Counted from the first letter of the stretch, positions 48,201-62,850 are shown. The stretch: DNA of 64,000 nt from Struthidea cinerea (GCA_013397865.1 VZTI01004088.1:3424322-3488321), one strand, 5' to 3'. The notes: generated by a model from the letters alone, not told the origin. Made by a program: numbers and translations.

Positions 48201-51200
48201 CTAGATATCCTGCTGTTCAGGGTCCAAAGTGTCACTTTTGTTACTGAATTCTTGTTCTGTACTGACCTTTTAGACTAGAGCTACAGTCGTGGTGGTACAA
48301 CACGTTCTCCAGTACATTGTTCTACCCGAAGCAAGTTGTAGATTATCAATATAATGTTAGTGTGATTTAATTTTAAATACTCTTTTGACATAGCCTTTGC
48401 ATTAGCCAAGCACTACGAACCACTGACTGCTGATTTAACTATGTTGATTTTAGCTGAATTCAACTGAATTAAGAAAGATTCAAATCAAATTTGAACCAGC
48501 CCCTCCAGAACTGAGAGAAATAATACTGGACCCATACAAGGTTTTGGATCAGTTCAATTAATCAAGTATAGAAAGAACCCTAAAAATAATTCAGTTGTCA
48601 AGAAGCTTGGGAAAAAGGTATTTTTTATACATTTTAGAGAAAAGCTTTTGGGGCTTACTCTCTGGAGTGTATCAGTGGATTATTTCTAAATGCTGAAAGT
48701 ATTTAGAGCTACCTTTTATGAGAAGTGGGCCAAAATTGAAAGAACAGATCTGAACTCTTGAATTTGTGGGTTGGAATGTAATTCTCACACCTATTTATCC
48801 AGCCTTGCCAGACTTATTACCACTACTTGAGCCCTAGGAGTGAACCTACTTTTACTGCTTTGTTTCCTGATCAGATGCAAAATTGCAATCCATGTATTTT
48901 ATGGTTTGGGAATAGGCAGAGCCAAAACCTTGTAGAGCACCATTCCACTCAAGACCAAGTATTCTCGTCAAGATCACCTAATATCCCAGGTCTTCTATTT
49001 GGAACTCTATTTTTTTGAAGACGCTTGTGGGATTTTACCATGATGTAAGTGAAGCACAGCCTAATGCAGAGCCGACACCAGAATCTTCACACTCTGTCTC
49101 TGTCTGTTCCTCCCAGTAGCTGCAACTAGTCTGGAAAACCAGTTGACCTAGTGCCAATTGCTCAGGCAAACAAGCAGTGTTAGCAGTATTTGATCTCTGA
49201 GCTTTTTTTCACTTTTTTAAGCAAGCTATTCATCCCACACACCTTCTGGATGTTAATTTTTAAGCCATCTTTTTTTTTTTTTTTCCCAAACTATATGCAT
49301 GGACACAAAAGTAATCCTTACACTCTTAAAAACATGGAAATTACAGCATGTAGGACTTTAAACAGCTCGAGAGACATTTGGGAAAAGAGAATACACATTC
49401 ACTATGGATAAAAGTGAGTTGCTAACCAATACAAACAAATGTGACCTAATCTATCTACAGCAGTACCCTACTGAACACCTTTGCCTCCTATTATACAATT
49501 CTGCCACAGCAATAAAATCAACTGTCTGCAACAGTTTTAGTTCGTTGTATGGTTAATACCAATAATGTACTCAAAATTGATGTTTAACAGAGTGAACTGA
49601 TTTGTTAGAGTGTTAACAGCCACAGACTTTAACTAATAAACAGATCATTAACTGCTGGTAATAAACAACTTGCCAGGATCATTTATTATTTAAGAACATA
49701 CTTTGTCTTAAGAAAAGATGGCCCGCATAATTCTATCTATGACACCTTTCTGGCTGCCATTCAGAGTGGGAGGCACAGATGAAGCCACAGAGAAAGTATG
49801 CTGCACACACTAGATCAAAATTCATGAAAAAGTACTGGTTTTCATGAGAAAGTACTCACAAGAAATACATTAACTCCTTACACTGTTCAATAATACAGTC
49901 AGCATTTTTACCAAGCTCTTGTATTTAATACTGACTCTAATTGTAATGCAAGGAATCTAATTTCTAGTTCTGATAAAAACTGTAACATCTTCATCCTTCT
50001 TTTACCATATGGGATGCCACTGCAGCAAGCACTTCCTTCTGGAAGTTCTGAATGGGAGATACTGTTTAAGTATATAAAGAGTTTTCGTAATGGAAGAGGA
50101 AAGAAGTTAAAGGGAAAAGCCATGAAAACATTGCTACAGGAGAGGAAGGAAATAAGGTAGCTGGAAATCACTCATTCGCAGGAAACCTTTTAAAAAGCTG
50201 AAAAGTTGTAAATACATTGCCTAATTACTCTAGATGATGACTGGAGATTTGGAAGGAACAAAAGAAAATCCTTGTCTCCCCATGGTTTCTAAGCCATACT
50301 GTGTGTAATAAAACAAAGCCACACAATGAGATAGACTGCATATTGGAGTGTCCTAATTTTGTCAATATTTGAAGTTCAACAGTGTGGTACCACTGCAGTT
50401 TCCTTTTGGTTCTCACTTCTGAAAGAGGTGATGTGGCACAATGCCAATCTGATTGAAAAGCAGAGACACCTTCTAAGACTATTACAATAAATTTAAGCTA
50501 CCAAAGCAGCCAGATGAAGATTTCCTAACCTCCTCCTCGCATTATTTCAATAACCCTATTAGTCAAGCCTGTGAAAATACAACCACATGTTCTGAATAAG
50601 AGTGAGAGATAAGGGGAGCTCAATGACAGTTTGCTGATATTCAGATTTTAGATTAAGAATCAAAAAATACTGATTTGTTTATTAGTATCTCCTTAGAGTC
50701 ACCAACATAAATTATGAGATTATTTTTTCTAGGCATTGTGTAAATAAACTGCACAAATACCCCAAAGAAGCTACAGGCTGAATGCAAATGCAGTCTCAGG
50801 ACTGCAGTGTCAGCCTTTAACAACTCTGCTGAAATGTACATATAACACTTTAATTGCAGAGAGTTGAAGGATGACTTCTTTACGCCAGATCCTTACAAGT
50901 GAAGAAATGTCATTTAAAGAAAATTTTTCATTACATTTTTTTTTACATCCCCGTGCAAGCTCAAGAGAAGGCGTTTTTAATATCATTGTTAAAATTATTC
51001 TGACCTTGAACTAATATAAGTTGGCTACTACCTGCAGTAAGAAAAAAAACACTGTATTTGCATGCTGGTCGGAAAAATGCTTCTATTTAATTGCTTGTGG
51101 AAGAAGCAATTTATTTATAGACATACTGTGCAGGAGGAAATTTGGCTCTCCTACCATATAATAAGATGCATGGCGCTCTGCCAGGATGCTGCCTATCCCC

Positions 51201-53603
51201 GGACATTTGGTGTTCCATATACCAAGAATGCGGAATTGCACTGCCTATAAACAGAGAAGGCTTGTTTCCCAAGGACACTGTAAGACATGATTTTTCTTGA
51301 ATGAAAAAGTGAAAAATTAATGCAACTATTATGAATTTGCAAGAACAGAAACTTTCTTTTTTGTATTTATCACCAGTTGCATTAGTCAGCTAATGAGTAA
51401 CTAAAACATATTACTTGTTACTCTTCCTTATCCCATTTAGGGGAGATGCCGAAAACCTCTGGTTTTATGGGTTTTGAATATAATTCTTCTAAATCAGGGT
51501 ATTACACAAATATTTCCACACAGCAGGATGACTCATAAATAAGTAAGGCAAGACTGGGATTTACTAATCTGTCAGTGACAGTATATCCAATTAATTCCTC
51601 TGTTTATTTAGGTAGGAGTTTTTTGCACTTTATTATCTTCAGTCTGTTTGACCACAGGGGAGAGAAGGCCTTGGGAGGGGGAGTGGAAATAGATTTTTGA
51701 AAGGGAGCCATAATTAGCTCAATTCTTGGACTGAGCTCAGGAATGTTGTTACTGCTAAATAGCTCCTTAAATGGAGTATGTATAAACTACAGGCAAAGCT
51801 GTAACATTAGAAGAGAAGAAAACCCAAAATCAAATATATTTAGATGCACAAGCCCTAGGTTAATGCCCTGGCATGATGACATAATCCAGCTCAAGGGACG
51901 GGGAGTGAAGAAACTTTTTACTGATGGCAAATCAGTGCATTGCACACAGCCCTTGGAGGGGATCTGGAAACCTTAGAGGTTGGATCCACCCTGAAGGTCC
52001 CTTAAGCAGCACCTGACTCTCATGGAGGCGCCACACAGGTCCTTCCCAGCAACCCATGTGCACACCCAGATGGAATCTGCTCTGCCCTGCAGCCACAGCA
52101 ATACTGAGGTTTCCCTTGCCCACCTCTTCCCCTCCCTCCTGCCCTCCCCAGCAGCCACCCCTTACACAGCTTTCCCACCAGGGATTTCTACCCAAATGGG
52201 TGGAAATGAGAAGCATTTGCCCAGGAGTGGCCAGGCTACTTTCTGCCTCATTTTGGAGTCCTCTGGTGTCGGGCAATGGGGCAGAGATCTACCTCAGGGT
52301 ATCTTCTAGCTACCCTATCCGGGAATAAAAATGTATTTAACGTCACTCCCACGCAGCCATGCCCTATCGTGCCCTGGACCCAGCCCCGTTTATTCAAAGC
52401 AGACTTATTTTTTTAATCGCACACAGACTACATGGTCCAAACCAACTCCCCTGGAAGACATTTGGACTTCAACAGGGACAAATTCAGGACCAAGCAAAAT
52501 AAATCATTAAGCTATGATGCAGAGGATTTGTGCCAGGCCTCCACATAAGACTAAGTTTAATCATTGCAGATCAGGGTATTTGGGGACAACATCTATTTTG
52601 TAACTTCATTAAAAAAAAATCAAATAAGTGAGACCTGGCTTGTCCAAAATTTCAGATTATTTTCCACGTTTAAGAATTTTTTGTAGAAGAACTTTGCTTG
52701 CAATGTAATATCCCAATGAAGCTTGTTAAATACTTTTCCAAGGCTATATGATCTTTATTAAAAAATTATAACATTGTCTCCTGGACACAAGGAGAAAAGA
52801 AATAATCTCTTTTTCAGATTAAATTATTGAAAGCTGGCAATAGTGGAAAATAAGTCTTACAAATTCTCTCTCAATTTCCATTTAACATATCCTGTTCCAA
52901 ACACAGAGATAGTTGTCTCTGAAAGGTGTTACAGTGCATTTATAAATTGCAATAATACTGTTTCCTGCACAAATCCATTTCAAATACAATAAAAACTTAA
53001 TGGGATTAACTGCTTGGAAACTTAGTTGAAAAGTTTAGATTAATGGAGTAAAACCCAGTGTGTTAATATATTAAAAGTGCAAAACAAAATAAGGGGAAAT
53101 GGAAAACAGAGAAATAGACAAGCAGTAGACATAGAGACAAAATCCATAGAGCAGAGAAATAGAGAATCAATGTTTGCACCTGGATGCAGGTCGCTGTGTA
53201 AGGCTTTGACCCCCAAGCGTGCAAGCCATGCTCCATGCAGAGCCTGCCGGCGGGACTTCAAAGGGACCCTGTGGTGCTGGAGCCCCTGAGTTCCCACAAG
53301 GGAGAGCCGGGACAACCTGAGACTCTGCGGTTGAATCCCAGCATGGGAAAGAGCTTCCTCCTGGTCACACCAAACAGATAATCTTAAAAGCTTTTGTCTG
53401 TCATTGCTGCAGCAGTTGGTCTGACCAGCACAAGCAGTACTCTGGTGGCAGCCCGATGCAGCGTGCATCTTTGCTGGCACCAGTGGCCAGTGCTGCTGGG
53501 AGCCCCATCACGCCTTTCAACGCCTTTAGAAGAGGGAGTGCGGACACAGAAATGCAATACACCTTTTCTGAAATATGTATATATACAGGTGCATTTATGT
53601 ATA

Positions 53604-53792
53604 GAATTACAGAATATTCTGAGTTGGAAGGGACCAACAAGGATCATCGAAGTCCAACTCAGCACAGCACCATCCTCAAACGTCACACCATGTGCCCGAG
53701 AGCATTGTCCAAAGGCTTCATGAACTCTGTCAGGCTTGGGGCTGTGACCACTTCCCTGGGGAGCCTGTTCCAGGGCCCAGCCACTCTTTGGG
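53604..53792 (-). mobile_element. CR1 LINE 3' fragment
   Basis: GAATTACAGAATATTCTGAG followed by TTGGAAGGGACC, then GAAGTCCAACTC and CTTCCCTGGGGAGCCTGTTC, the characteristic reverse-complemented 3' end of an avian CR1 subfamily. The truncated inner end runs directly into a TG/TA-rich simple repeat. Confidence 0.88.
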
Positions 53793-53894
53793 TGTGTATA
53801 TATGTGTGTGCATGTGTGTGTACATATCCATGTGCGTATTTATGTGTACACCTATGAATTCGTGCGTATGTGTGTATTCATAGATATATATATG
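53791..53894 (+). repeat. TG/TA-rich compound simple repeat
   Basis: Alternating TGTG, TATATA and variants such as GTGCGTAT, beginning exactly where the CR1 fragment ends and closing with ATATATATATG. Confidence 0.85.
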
Positions 53895-56439
53895 AGAGAA
53901 AGATTTCTCCTACAATTTTTCCTTTGACCATTTTATTTAAGATGCAAAACTCAAGGGGGGAGGAAGAGGGGTCATGGGAATTGAAAGTCAGCTTCCTAAT
54001 TGATGTTTGTGAATCTTGATGAATAAAATGAACATGGCATTTCTGACTTCCCCTGAGGAGCTATTGTAATAAATACAGTAGGTAGACCTTTGTGTGTTCC
54101 AGAGAAAATGATCAAAACCCTATAGCCAGCTCTGTTTGTTTTGGCATTGCCTATAATACAATTCCAATTTTAAAAAAAGCTGTAATTATATTGGTAGAAA
54201 AAAAGAGTTGAAAAGAAGAAATACATTTTGTTTGAAGCCAGTTCTACTCAGATATTTGAATTTCTCTATTTCTAACAAGAATTTATTCTTAAGCCCTTTT
54301 TAAAAATTATTATCATTATTCCAGTTAAACCCCTTCACTTGCTTAGTTCTTCAAGCAAAGCAAAAAAATCAGAACTGTATGAATGGAATTCACCACAGAG
54401 TTGCAAAAACTTTATCTAATATAGATACACGAGTATAAATAGAATGTGGCAGGATCATGAGCTGAATTAAATATTGATTGGTATAATATAAACGTGCACA
54501 GATGAATAAATGGTGAAATAACACACTGTAGTAATTTATTACTTTTTCAATCAAAAGGTATTGCTAGACTGTTTTTGTATTTGAAGACACTTTCCTGCAT
54601 GTTTATCATTTACAAGCATGTGCTTTTTTATGCTTCTTTCTAGTTGTTGTTCTTACTGGGTGGCAATCCACCTTGGGCACATGGTGTCGGTTTTATTCTC
54701 CTATTGGAGAACAGAAAACAAGTCCTGCAGGAACCGATAGTAAGAGTTTTAACTTTTTTTTTTTTTGTAAACCCTTTCATTAACACAAATGATTGTGATC
54801 ACTTTTTACTGCACAGTATTTAAAACATTTCAAAGCATTGTTCAAGTGAATCTATTACATCCATCACCTCTCCCCACCTATTCCTTAGCCACTTCTATGC
54901 ACTCTCTGCACACAGCCAAAATGAAAAGATTTTCTTATCATGGTGCATGACTTATGAATTTTTCTATTTTAAAAAATAAGAAACTGTGAGCACAGATTAG
55001 GTACCAGTTATCAAAATTATTTTATGCAAAATTCTGCTAGTATTTCTATATGTCATATTGTTACATGTAGAAATATACCAGGGCATAAATCTATATTGGC
55101 CATACAAATACCCTGTTCACCTCTGTTTTTGTAGACACTTATTCCTGTGAAGTCAGTAGTATATGACTTAAATCTGGAGCAGCAAACATAAAGATCTAAA
55201 AATTTGTGGTTTGTAGTTATAACTGTGCACGTATATATATACATACACATAACTATTTAATACATTTAAATTAAATTAACATTTTTTAATCCATAAACAT
55301 TATAGGAGGTCTGCTGTCAGCCTCAAAACTCAGAAGGTCTTGGTCAGAACCAAAGACAGTTGAGCTGAACTTAAAAATGGAATTTAAAAGTATTTGGCCT
55401 TTACCTTTGCTTTAAGTCTTTAGGGCTCAGACTTGCAAAATTTTCTCTGCAACTGCAAGATCTACAGGCATTGCTTTTCGATGAAAGCTGAGAATCACAG
55501 CTAATGAGATGTCTCCAAGAGTTGGTGCTTTATGGAAAAACACCAAACATCATGAGACTTGTAATAAAATGATGAATGTTGGAAGCACTGTTGTAGTGTT
55601 GCTTTCAGAATACGATTCTTGTAAAACACAAAATAGCTCATGCTAAACCAATGTTTTCATATTAATACCTCTTCATTTGGTATTTACACTGGCAGGCTGA
55701 GAGTTATAAGACTGTTTTTTTCATATCACAGCAATTTACATAACCATGACAGTAAACTTCAGTTGCTACAAACTAGTATAAATCAAAGATTGAGGAAGGG
55801 AAGTGGACTATTTCTCTGAAATATGATTCTTGTTCCTTCTTACTATGGCTTCAATCTGAATTTTCATCCTGAGGTCTTACCTTATATGACCCTTCTATGG
55901 TAGAAGCACAACATTTCTTCTAAAAGGAGAAAAGTGCTTTGTGGGTGGCAATATTTTCCCAGAAAGGGAAAAAGTTGCAAGCGTCAAGCCAGGAAAGTGA
56001 AGGAAAAGACATCACACGTTTGGAGCTCTACAGGCAATAAATTTATTGTCAATAGCCAGGTTCAAATAGCATCATCTAGTAAAAAAATTCCCAATAGAAC
56101 CACAGCGTGGATGAGAAAATAATTTTGGTCACTCATGTTCTGACATTTTTATGAATTTAATTTAAGGTGACAAGAAGAGACCTAGTAAAAATGGCTGAAT
56201 GCCTACTGAAGGGAAAAAACAAATAACCTAAAAGAAAATGAAACACTTTTTTTCAGAAGGAAGTCTTTCATGGCTGTTGGTGTGTTTCTGTGTTCCAAGC
56301 TAAAAGAATTCATACCAACATTTCAGTAGTGGGACAGTAAGAAAAAACAGTCACAGAAACATTTCTAATAATCTGATCTGAATTACTTTTAGATTAAGGG
56401 CAGCATTAAAGTCTAAATGGAAAGCTGAACAAGGTAACT

Positions 56440-56520
56440 CAGGCTCTCAGTTTGATAAATTTCTTTTGCGATTTTGGGCAAGTCAAGTGATTTAGTATTT
56501 ACCACATTTTTAAGCCCAAA
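56440..56520 (+). repeat. Probable MIR core fragment
   Basis: GATTTTGGGCAAGTCAAGTG resembles the MIR core (gaccttgggcaagtcac). It is only a short match with little flanking similarity. Confidence 0.4.
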
Positions 56521-56844
56521 TTTGCAAAGAGATATAACATACTTCTGCATAGAGAATAAATCCGATGCATTCAGAAGGGCATCCAGCCTTCTTTACTAGA
56601 ATTGCCTTTGTGTCCTTAAAGGAAGCTGTACTTTGAAAAATTTTCCTTCCCTGTCCTTCCTTTTTCTTCCCTCTCCCACTGATACATATTTAATGGGATT
56701 TTGCAGGAAGGAAAAGATCCTAAGTGGTGTATTTGAGATAAGGGTCACTCTTTGGGCAAGGAATGATAACCACATACTGGGCTGTGTTAGGGAGTGCTGT
56801 GTGCAATTCAATGGGTGCAATTATTCTTCTCCCTTAGGCACAAG

Positions 56845-57240
56845 TGTGATCAAACAGAGGGTGCTGTGTCCAGTTTGATGCCCCTCAGTATGATAAAGAA
56901 TGGGAACTAGTCCAATGCAGGGCCAACAAGATTATTAGGGAGATGAAGCACATGATGTACAAGGAGAGGTTAAAGAAATGGATTTATTTAACCTAGAGAA
57001 AAGAAGGCTTATAGGAGATCTAATTGTTTTCTTTATCTTCATAATGATAAAGGAGATGGAGACAGACCCTTCTCTGAGATGCACAGAAAAGCCCAAAAGA
57101 CAAAAATGAAGTTGCAACAAGAGAAAATTCAGTTAGATACAAGAAAAAAAATCCCTCACAAAACTGTTGCCCAGAGAGATTGAGGCATCTGCATACATGG
57201 AGAACTTGATAAAAACCTGATCGACAAGATTAGCCCTGCT
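56845..57240 (+). mobile_element. Old diverged CR1 LINE fragment
   Basis: The plus strand keeps the order of CR1 3' ORF landmarks: CTGTGTCCAGTTTGATGCCC, a GGGCCAACAAGATTATTAGG block, TTTAACCTAGAGAAAAGAAG, GTTGCCCAGAGAGATTG, and CCCTGCTTTGAGTGGGG near the 3' end. There are many substitutions and small indels and the frame is destroyed. Confidence 0.85.
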
Positions 57241-60200
57241 TTGAGTGGGGATTTACATCAGATATGATTATGATTAAAAAAATATGCTTTTCATCCTCAA
57301 GATAGATGTTTGCTGTTTGTGGAAGTTTTTGTTTTTAATTCTATACCATTGGAACAAATTAATTTCCACACTTTTTTCTCCTTTGGAAGCATCATGATGG
57401 TATTTACCTTAAGTTTTAGTACTGAATTTATTGTGCTACCTTCACGGCAGTCCAGGGTGTGATTAAGGTTTCTACAGACATACATAAGCCATCTTTAAAC
57501 TCCTGTGCTCAAGATCTACTAGCAGATTAGTTCCATCAACACAGACCTACTAACCTTATTCTTCAAATATTTGGCATCACTCATGATGCTAAGTTTGCAA
57601 ATGGATTGTTTTGCATGTTACCAAGACTGTGCATACTATCAAGGATATCTGGTTTGTAATCACACCTCTGACTGAGAGAAACAAAATTCTTCTGGCGCTA
57701 CCTTCAATAAAGATGTCCCATGAAGAGTGCCTAGAAAATGGGGTTCTGTCTATTTGTACAGAAGCAGGCCCTTAGGTACCAGGAACAAATATATGAGTGG
57801 TCTTTTTATAAAGCACTGGCAGTGCTACATCTTTGTGTGGAGTCTAAAGTAAAAATAGCTTGCTAATTCCAGTGGCAACCCATGCTGGGTACATACTCAA
57901 CAGTTGCCCTCACGACACTCTGCTGTTCTGCCTTCTCTAAGGTATCAAAAGGTATCAGAGGTATCTTCTCAGGAGCCTTGGAAAGCTGTGAGGGAAGGCT
58001 CAATATCCACTGAGCAAAAAAAGGATCTGACATTCCCCAAGTTCTTGACATGGCCTGCAGGAATTACGTCTTTAAAAATTTGAGAAAAATTAACAAAGAA
58101 AAATAAATGAAAGCACCTGAAGAACCTGTGATGCACTAAGTAGCAGAGATTATTTCGGGAACATGGTGGGGATTGGTCTGGACTACCCAGCCTACAAAAT
58201 TGGTATTTTTATTGCTGAAGTAATGTACAACCTCTAGATATGCCAGTCCTTTGGTTTCCACTGGATGGAGCACTGGATTTGCATCTTGACAACTTCATTG
58301 AGTGAGGTCTGAGGTGCTTTTTAGGTCCTAGGTAACCAATCAAATGCATCACTTTTGTAGTAAGACATTGACCTGTGCCTTCTGCTCTTGAGGGGGCCCC
58401 ACATCCAAACAGAGACGAGCCCTGCTCTCAGTGCAGCACAGTGATTACCAGGTGATCTGTAACTCCCCATCTGGAACCAGAGGTCTTGTCATGCAACAAG
58501 CCCCTGTGGCATGCTGGGGGATGAGTAACCCACAGACCTGAATTCTTTGCTGTTTGTAGCTGCACAGAGGATTCTCCTGTACTGATTTAGTCTGTGCAAG
58601 GAGCCATTAGAAATACTGAGCCATGACAGAGATGGGTCCAAAACTGTCTGACAAACCAACTGAAATTATCTGGTGGACAGGAACTATTGGCTTCATGAGA
58701 AGCTGTTAAAGCCCCATGTGAGCAGATGCTGGATGTAGGAGGAAAATCTGGCTCTGTGGAAGACCACAGATTGGCTAGCACCATTTCACACCAATCTTAT
58801 CAAAAGTGACTGTGAATGCTTGATTCAGTTGGGGCCAGTTTTAGGGCAAGGACTTGCAGTGCATTGCAATTGTATGAGCCACACTGAACTCTGGTTAGGG
58901 CACCAAGTTTCTGAGAGCTGTGGACAAAACCTGAGTTACTGTTGATCAGACTGGATTTTCTCTTTTTTTCTGACTAGCTGTCCAGAATTTTCTGAGTGAA
59001 TGAATAGCCAGCCATTTTCTCAAGTGAATAAGTCAAAGCAGATTCTAAGATGCTCCACTTTAGAAATTACTGTGATCACTGGATATAAAAAACTCTTTTC
59101 TTGGTAAATAGTGGCTTTTCTTAGAGGCATAATTCTGAGTATCATTTTACTCTTGGTGATGATTAAATTTTCAGATTTCGACACCTTAACAATTGACCTT
59201 GATCAAGGTTCTGAATTGCCCGTCACATGAAAAGAGCTTTAGACACCAAGCAATTATTTAGTGATAGCCATCACGATAAATATTCACTGAAAAGAAAAAT
59301 AGAATGAGTGCACATCTCAAATAGCAAGTGCAAAAAATATAATCAAAGTCAAAACTTAATTTGCATGTGTCCACAACTCTGCACTATAACTTTTCCCTCC
59401 ACAATTTCCATGTATTGGAACATACCAAAGGTAAAATTTAAGACTTCAAAATAAAATTACATCTTTTCAATAGCTATCATGAAAAGATGAGGAGCTGAAA
59501 TCTAATGTCAAATCAAATTAAAGAGTATTACAGTGCAAATTCCGTTTTCGTTTTGCACATTTTAATACCTTGACTATTTACAAGCTAAAGAGACAATACT
59601 CCACTTAGATACAGCTACTTCTGAAATCTAAGAAAAAAGCACAATGCACTTGCTTCTTTTCACAAGCAGCTGTGGCATATTCAGCTAGAGCCAGGATACC
59701 TGTTACATTTTTTACATTGGAAGAAAGCTGATTACAGATTCTGTGTCCCTTTCTTTGTTAAAGAAAGGTTTATGAGGTCTCAAACGGAAACTCTTCGAAG
59801 GGAAACAAAAACTCTGAAACCACTTCATGCAAAGTCCTGCCCATATGTCAAAGAGGCTTTTACACATTCAGCATAACAGCAGGAAAAGAAGCAAATATCA
59901 GTCATTCGATGTTATAGAACATCACAATATGTCTCTGTAGATCAGTAGAAAGTATCCCCCTCTTTCAAGCAACAGTATATGGAATTAGCAATATACTTTC
60001 ATGTTTAAATACAAGAAAGGCTTTTCTTGTCATGTCTTCTTGCATTTCAGTTGAAAAGGGCTACACCTTTGTTCATCTGTTTCACTGTGCAGGAAGTTTA
60101 ATGAGCCTGGTGCCATATCTGAATTGTCATTTGCAAAGTGAAAAACTCAACAGTATGTAATAAAACATTTATACTTTTTGTGGCAGTGAGGAAAATCTCA

Positions 60201-60794
60201 TGTGTGAGTCTCAAGTATTTAGTGCAGTGACACATAAGAATATATAGAGCTTAAAGAGGGATAAACTCCCTGTGTCAGTGAGTTGCTGCCTGCACCCACT
60301 GACCTAACAGGACAGAGTAACATCATGAAGTGAGGGGCTGGGCCATAGGGTCAAGCAGCATGGATGAATTAATGTGCATTTGGTTAGGGGACACTGGATT
60401 GCTTTAGTCCTGCCCCATCTGCAAGAGACCACAGAGCAAAAACAAGCAAGTCTCACTTCTTCTGCAGGAGAAGAGAAGACCAATTATATAATTTTTATGT
60501 GATGGAGTTCTCTATATTGACATAACACATAGAACATAGCTCTGCTTAAAGTCCAACCTTGCAAGTCAGAGAAGTGAAGAACATGACAACATGTGCATCC
60601 ATACCCATCATGTATGCATGCCCACAGATACAGAGATATATGTACTTGTTGAAGGCTTCTGAGGACTCAGGACTGGGCTCTGGGTGAATATGAGGCATAG
60701 GACTCCTGGGCTCCGAAAGCACCCACCGCTGAGCTCCCTGCAGTGCTGAGGACAGCTCTCCCTACCTATCCTAGAGAGATGATGACAAACATTT

Positions 60795-60945
60795 TATCAG
60801 GGCCTGAAAGGATTGGACAAGGAGTAATGGTTTTAGACTCAAAGACCATGATTTAGATTAGATGTAAGGAAGAAGTTTTTTACAGTAAGAGTGATGAAAC
60901 ACCGGAACAAGTTGCTCAGAAAGGTAACATTTGCAACAAGATATT
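60795..60945 (+). mobile_element. CR1 LINE internal fragment
   Basis: AAGGATTGGACAAGGAGTAA, ATTAGATGTAAGGAAGAAGT and ACCGGAACAAGTTGCTCAGA match the CR1 segment that encodes the C-terminal part of the reverse-transcriptase ORF. It is short and diverged, with no intact frame. Confidence 0.8.
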
Positions 60946-62744
60946 TCACTTGTCAGTCCCAAGCAAGGAATAAAGTTTTAGCGAAGTTTCTCTGCAGGAC
61001 CATATACAGCCACACAACACACAAACTAGTATTTATACTTTCCATATGTTAAACTTTATCATCCATCTATATCTATACTCACTTTTCCCTACTGATTCAT
61101 TGTACTAGCAGGTTTAATCCACTTAATCTCTGTCTCTCAGTGTCTGTGACTATAAAATAGGATCATGAGGGAAAGGAGAACATATTACCTACTGCATGGT
61201 TTGTAAAACTTATGGACAATTCCTGAAAGTGGGAATTTTTCTACAGAAAAAATGGCAGGATCTGCTTGGGATGTTTTGCTGGATCTGCCACTATGCTAGC
61301 AATGAGCTCAGTTAAACTCTGTAAAGTTGCACCATAACAGGAAACAGTCAAGTTCAAGAGTTTGTCCTTCTAAACTGATTTGTTGGAGTTTGTTTTTGTT
61401 CATTTTCACCAGTCACAAGAATTGTTTCTAAACATTAAAAAGTGTACAAACTAACTTTTAATTTAAAACACTCCTGCAGAAAAAGTGCACAAGGAAAATA
61501 GCTATTCCATGCACAATAGTGACACAGTGACTTACAATGACTAATTAATGAGAACACCTGGAGTATCTTTCAGAGCTAAACTGGAAACAAAATACTGGAG
61601 ATTAGGTTTTCAAGCTACTGGTGGTCCCAACTAATCTCTTTCAGGTGTAAACCACAGTGTACATGGAAAGCAAATTCTGACTCATTCCTGCGAGACAGGA
61701 GGTCTTCGGGCTAATAATTGCAGTATGTAGTTTCCATAAAATTTACGAGGTTGGCTTTAAATTTTAGTAGTGGCAGGCCTGCAATAAATGCCAATGAGGT
61801 CCATCAAAATGAGTATTTGTGTGTGTCCTCATAAAAATAGATCAACCTTTTTAACAGACTCCATGCAGAGGAATTTGTATAATTACAACACATATCTACA
61901 GCTTTAGAGTCCTTTCCACACCAAAACCAACATGCTAAGTCATAAATGCAGAGGAAAAATAAACACAGAAACATAATAAAAGAGATTTGGTTGGGTTAAG
62001 TCACTCTGTCTCAGCTGCCATGTTGTAGCTAACAGAATTTCCACTAGGGGTGGGCAAAGGGATTATTTTCCGTTTGTCAGCTCTCCCCTCACCTTTGCCT
62101 CTTGCACTCTTGGGGATGGCAAGCAAGTCTGTTCACATAAAGGAAAGGAAAGGGACAATCAAAAGGGAGGAAGGGTTCCACCGCACATACATACATTAAT
62201 TTCCAGACCATGCATTAACTCTTATCATGCTGGTCTTGATGGAAATGCTCAACAAGGAATGAGAGGTGCTAGGCAGCCCAGAAGAAAGGACAAATTAAGT
62301 TTACATCTTGTGCATTGTGTCTGTAACTTGCCAGTTCCATGGTCACAGCTGAATTGTCAACTCCAACTAATAAAATATAGTTTATGTCTGAGATTCCCCA
62401 GCATGCCAAGTTTCCACACAGTTCAGCTGAAGTGAAGAGGCAGTTATGATTCACTGATTCTCTCCCCAGCCCAGGCACAGCTCTCATCCTCAGGAATTAT
62501 CCACCAGCAGGGAAGAACTGGAGTGTTATATGTTACATACAGTCCTCATCCAAGACTACCTCTGCTGCCAGGATCAAGACCCACAGAGCATGGAAGCAGG
62601 GTTGTCTGGAGGGATGAGGGGCAGAAGCCAGGGAAAAATGCTACTTGGAGGCCTGGATGCATTTTAGGATAGTGCTCTTCCCAATAAGAGTGGGGACAGG
62701 CTTTTATAAGTGTTTATACACGTAAAAGCAGAAATAGGCACTTA

Positions 62745-62850
62745 GTGAGATTTCCAAAGATTCCTGTGACTTTTATAGGAGTTAGGAGATGTTAAAACTC
62801 AAGAGGCACCTCTCTACACCTTTAGTTTTCAAGTATTTTTAAAGGGTCTG
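62745..62850. repeat. Possible ancient interspersed-repeat relic
   Basis: GGCACTTAGTGAGATTTCCA, TATAGGAGTTAGGAGATG and CAAGAGGCACC resemble the 'aggcacctagtgggattttc...ggagttaggagcc' repeats known from sauropsid genomes. Low-confidence similarity from memory. Confidence 0.3.

Larger units (their letters stand above)
41111..53603. other. Non-coding DNA upstream of GSC
   Basis: AT-rich, with the T/G tract, AAAC and GGAT microsatellites listed separately, and two GC-richer patches at 51.96-52.32 kb and 53.16-53.53 kb. No exon could be supported. Confidence 0.6.

Noticed and set aside
53306..53345. tRNA B-box-like GCGGTTGAATCCCAGC
   Set aside because: The box lacks one conserved base, and no A box or cloverleaf could be drawn around it.
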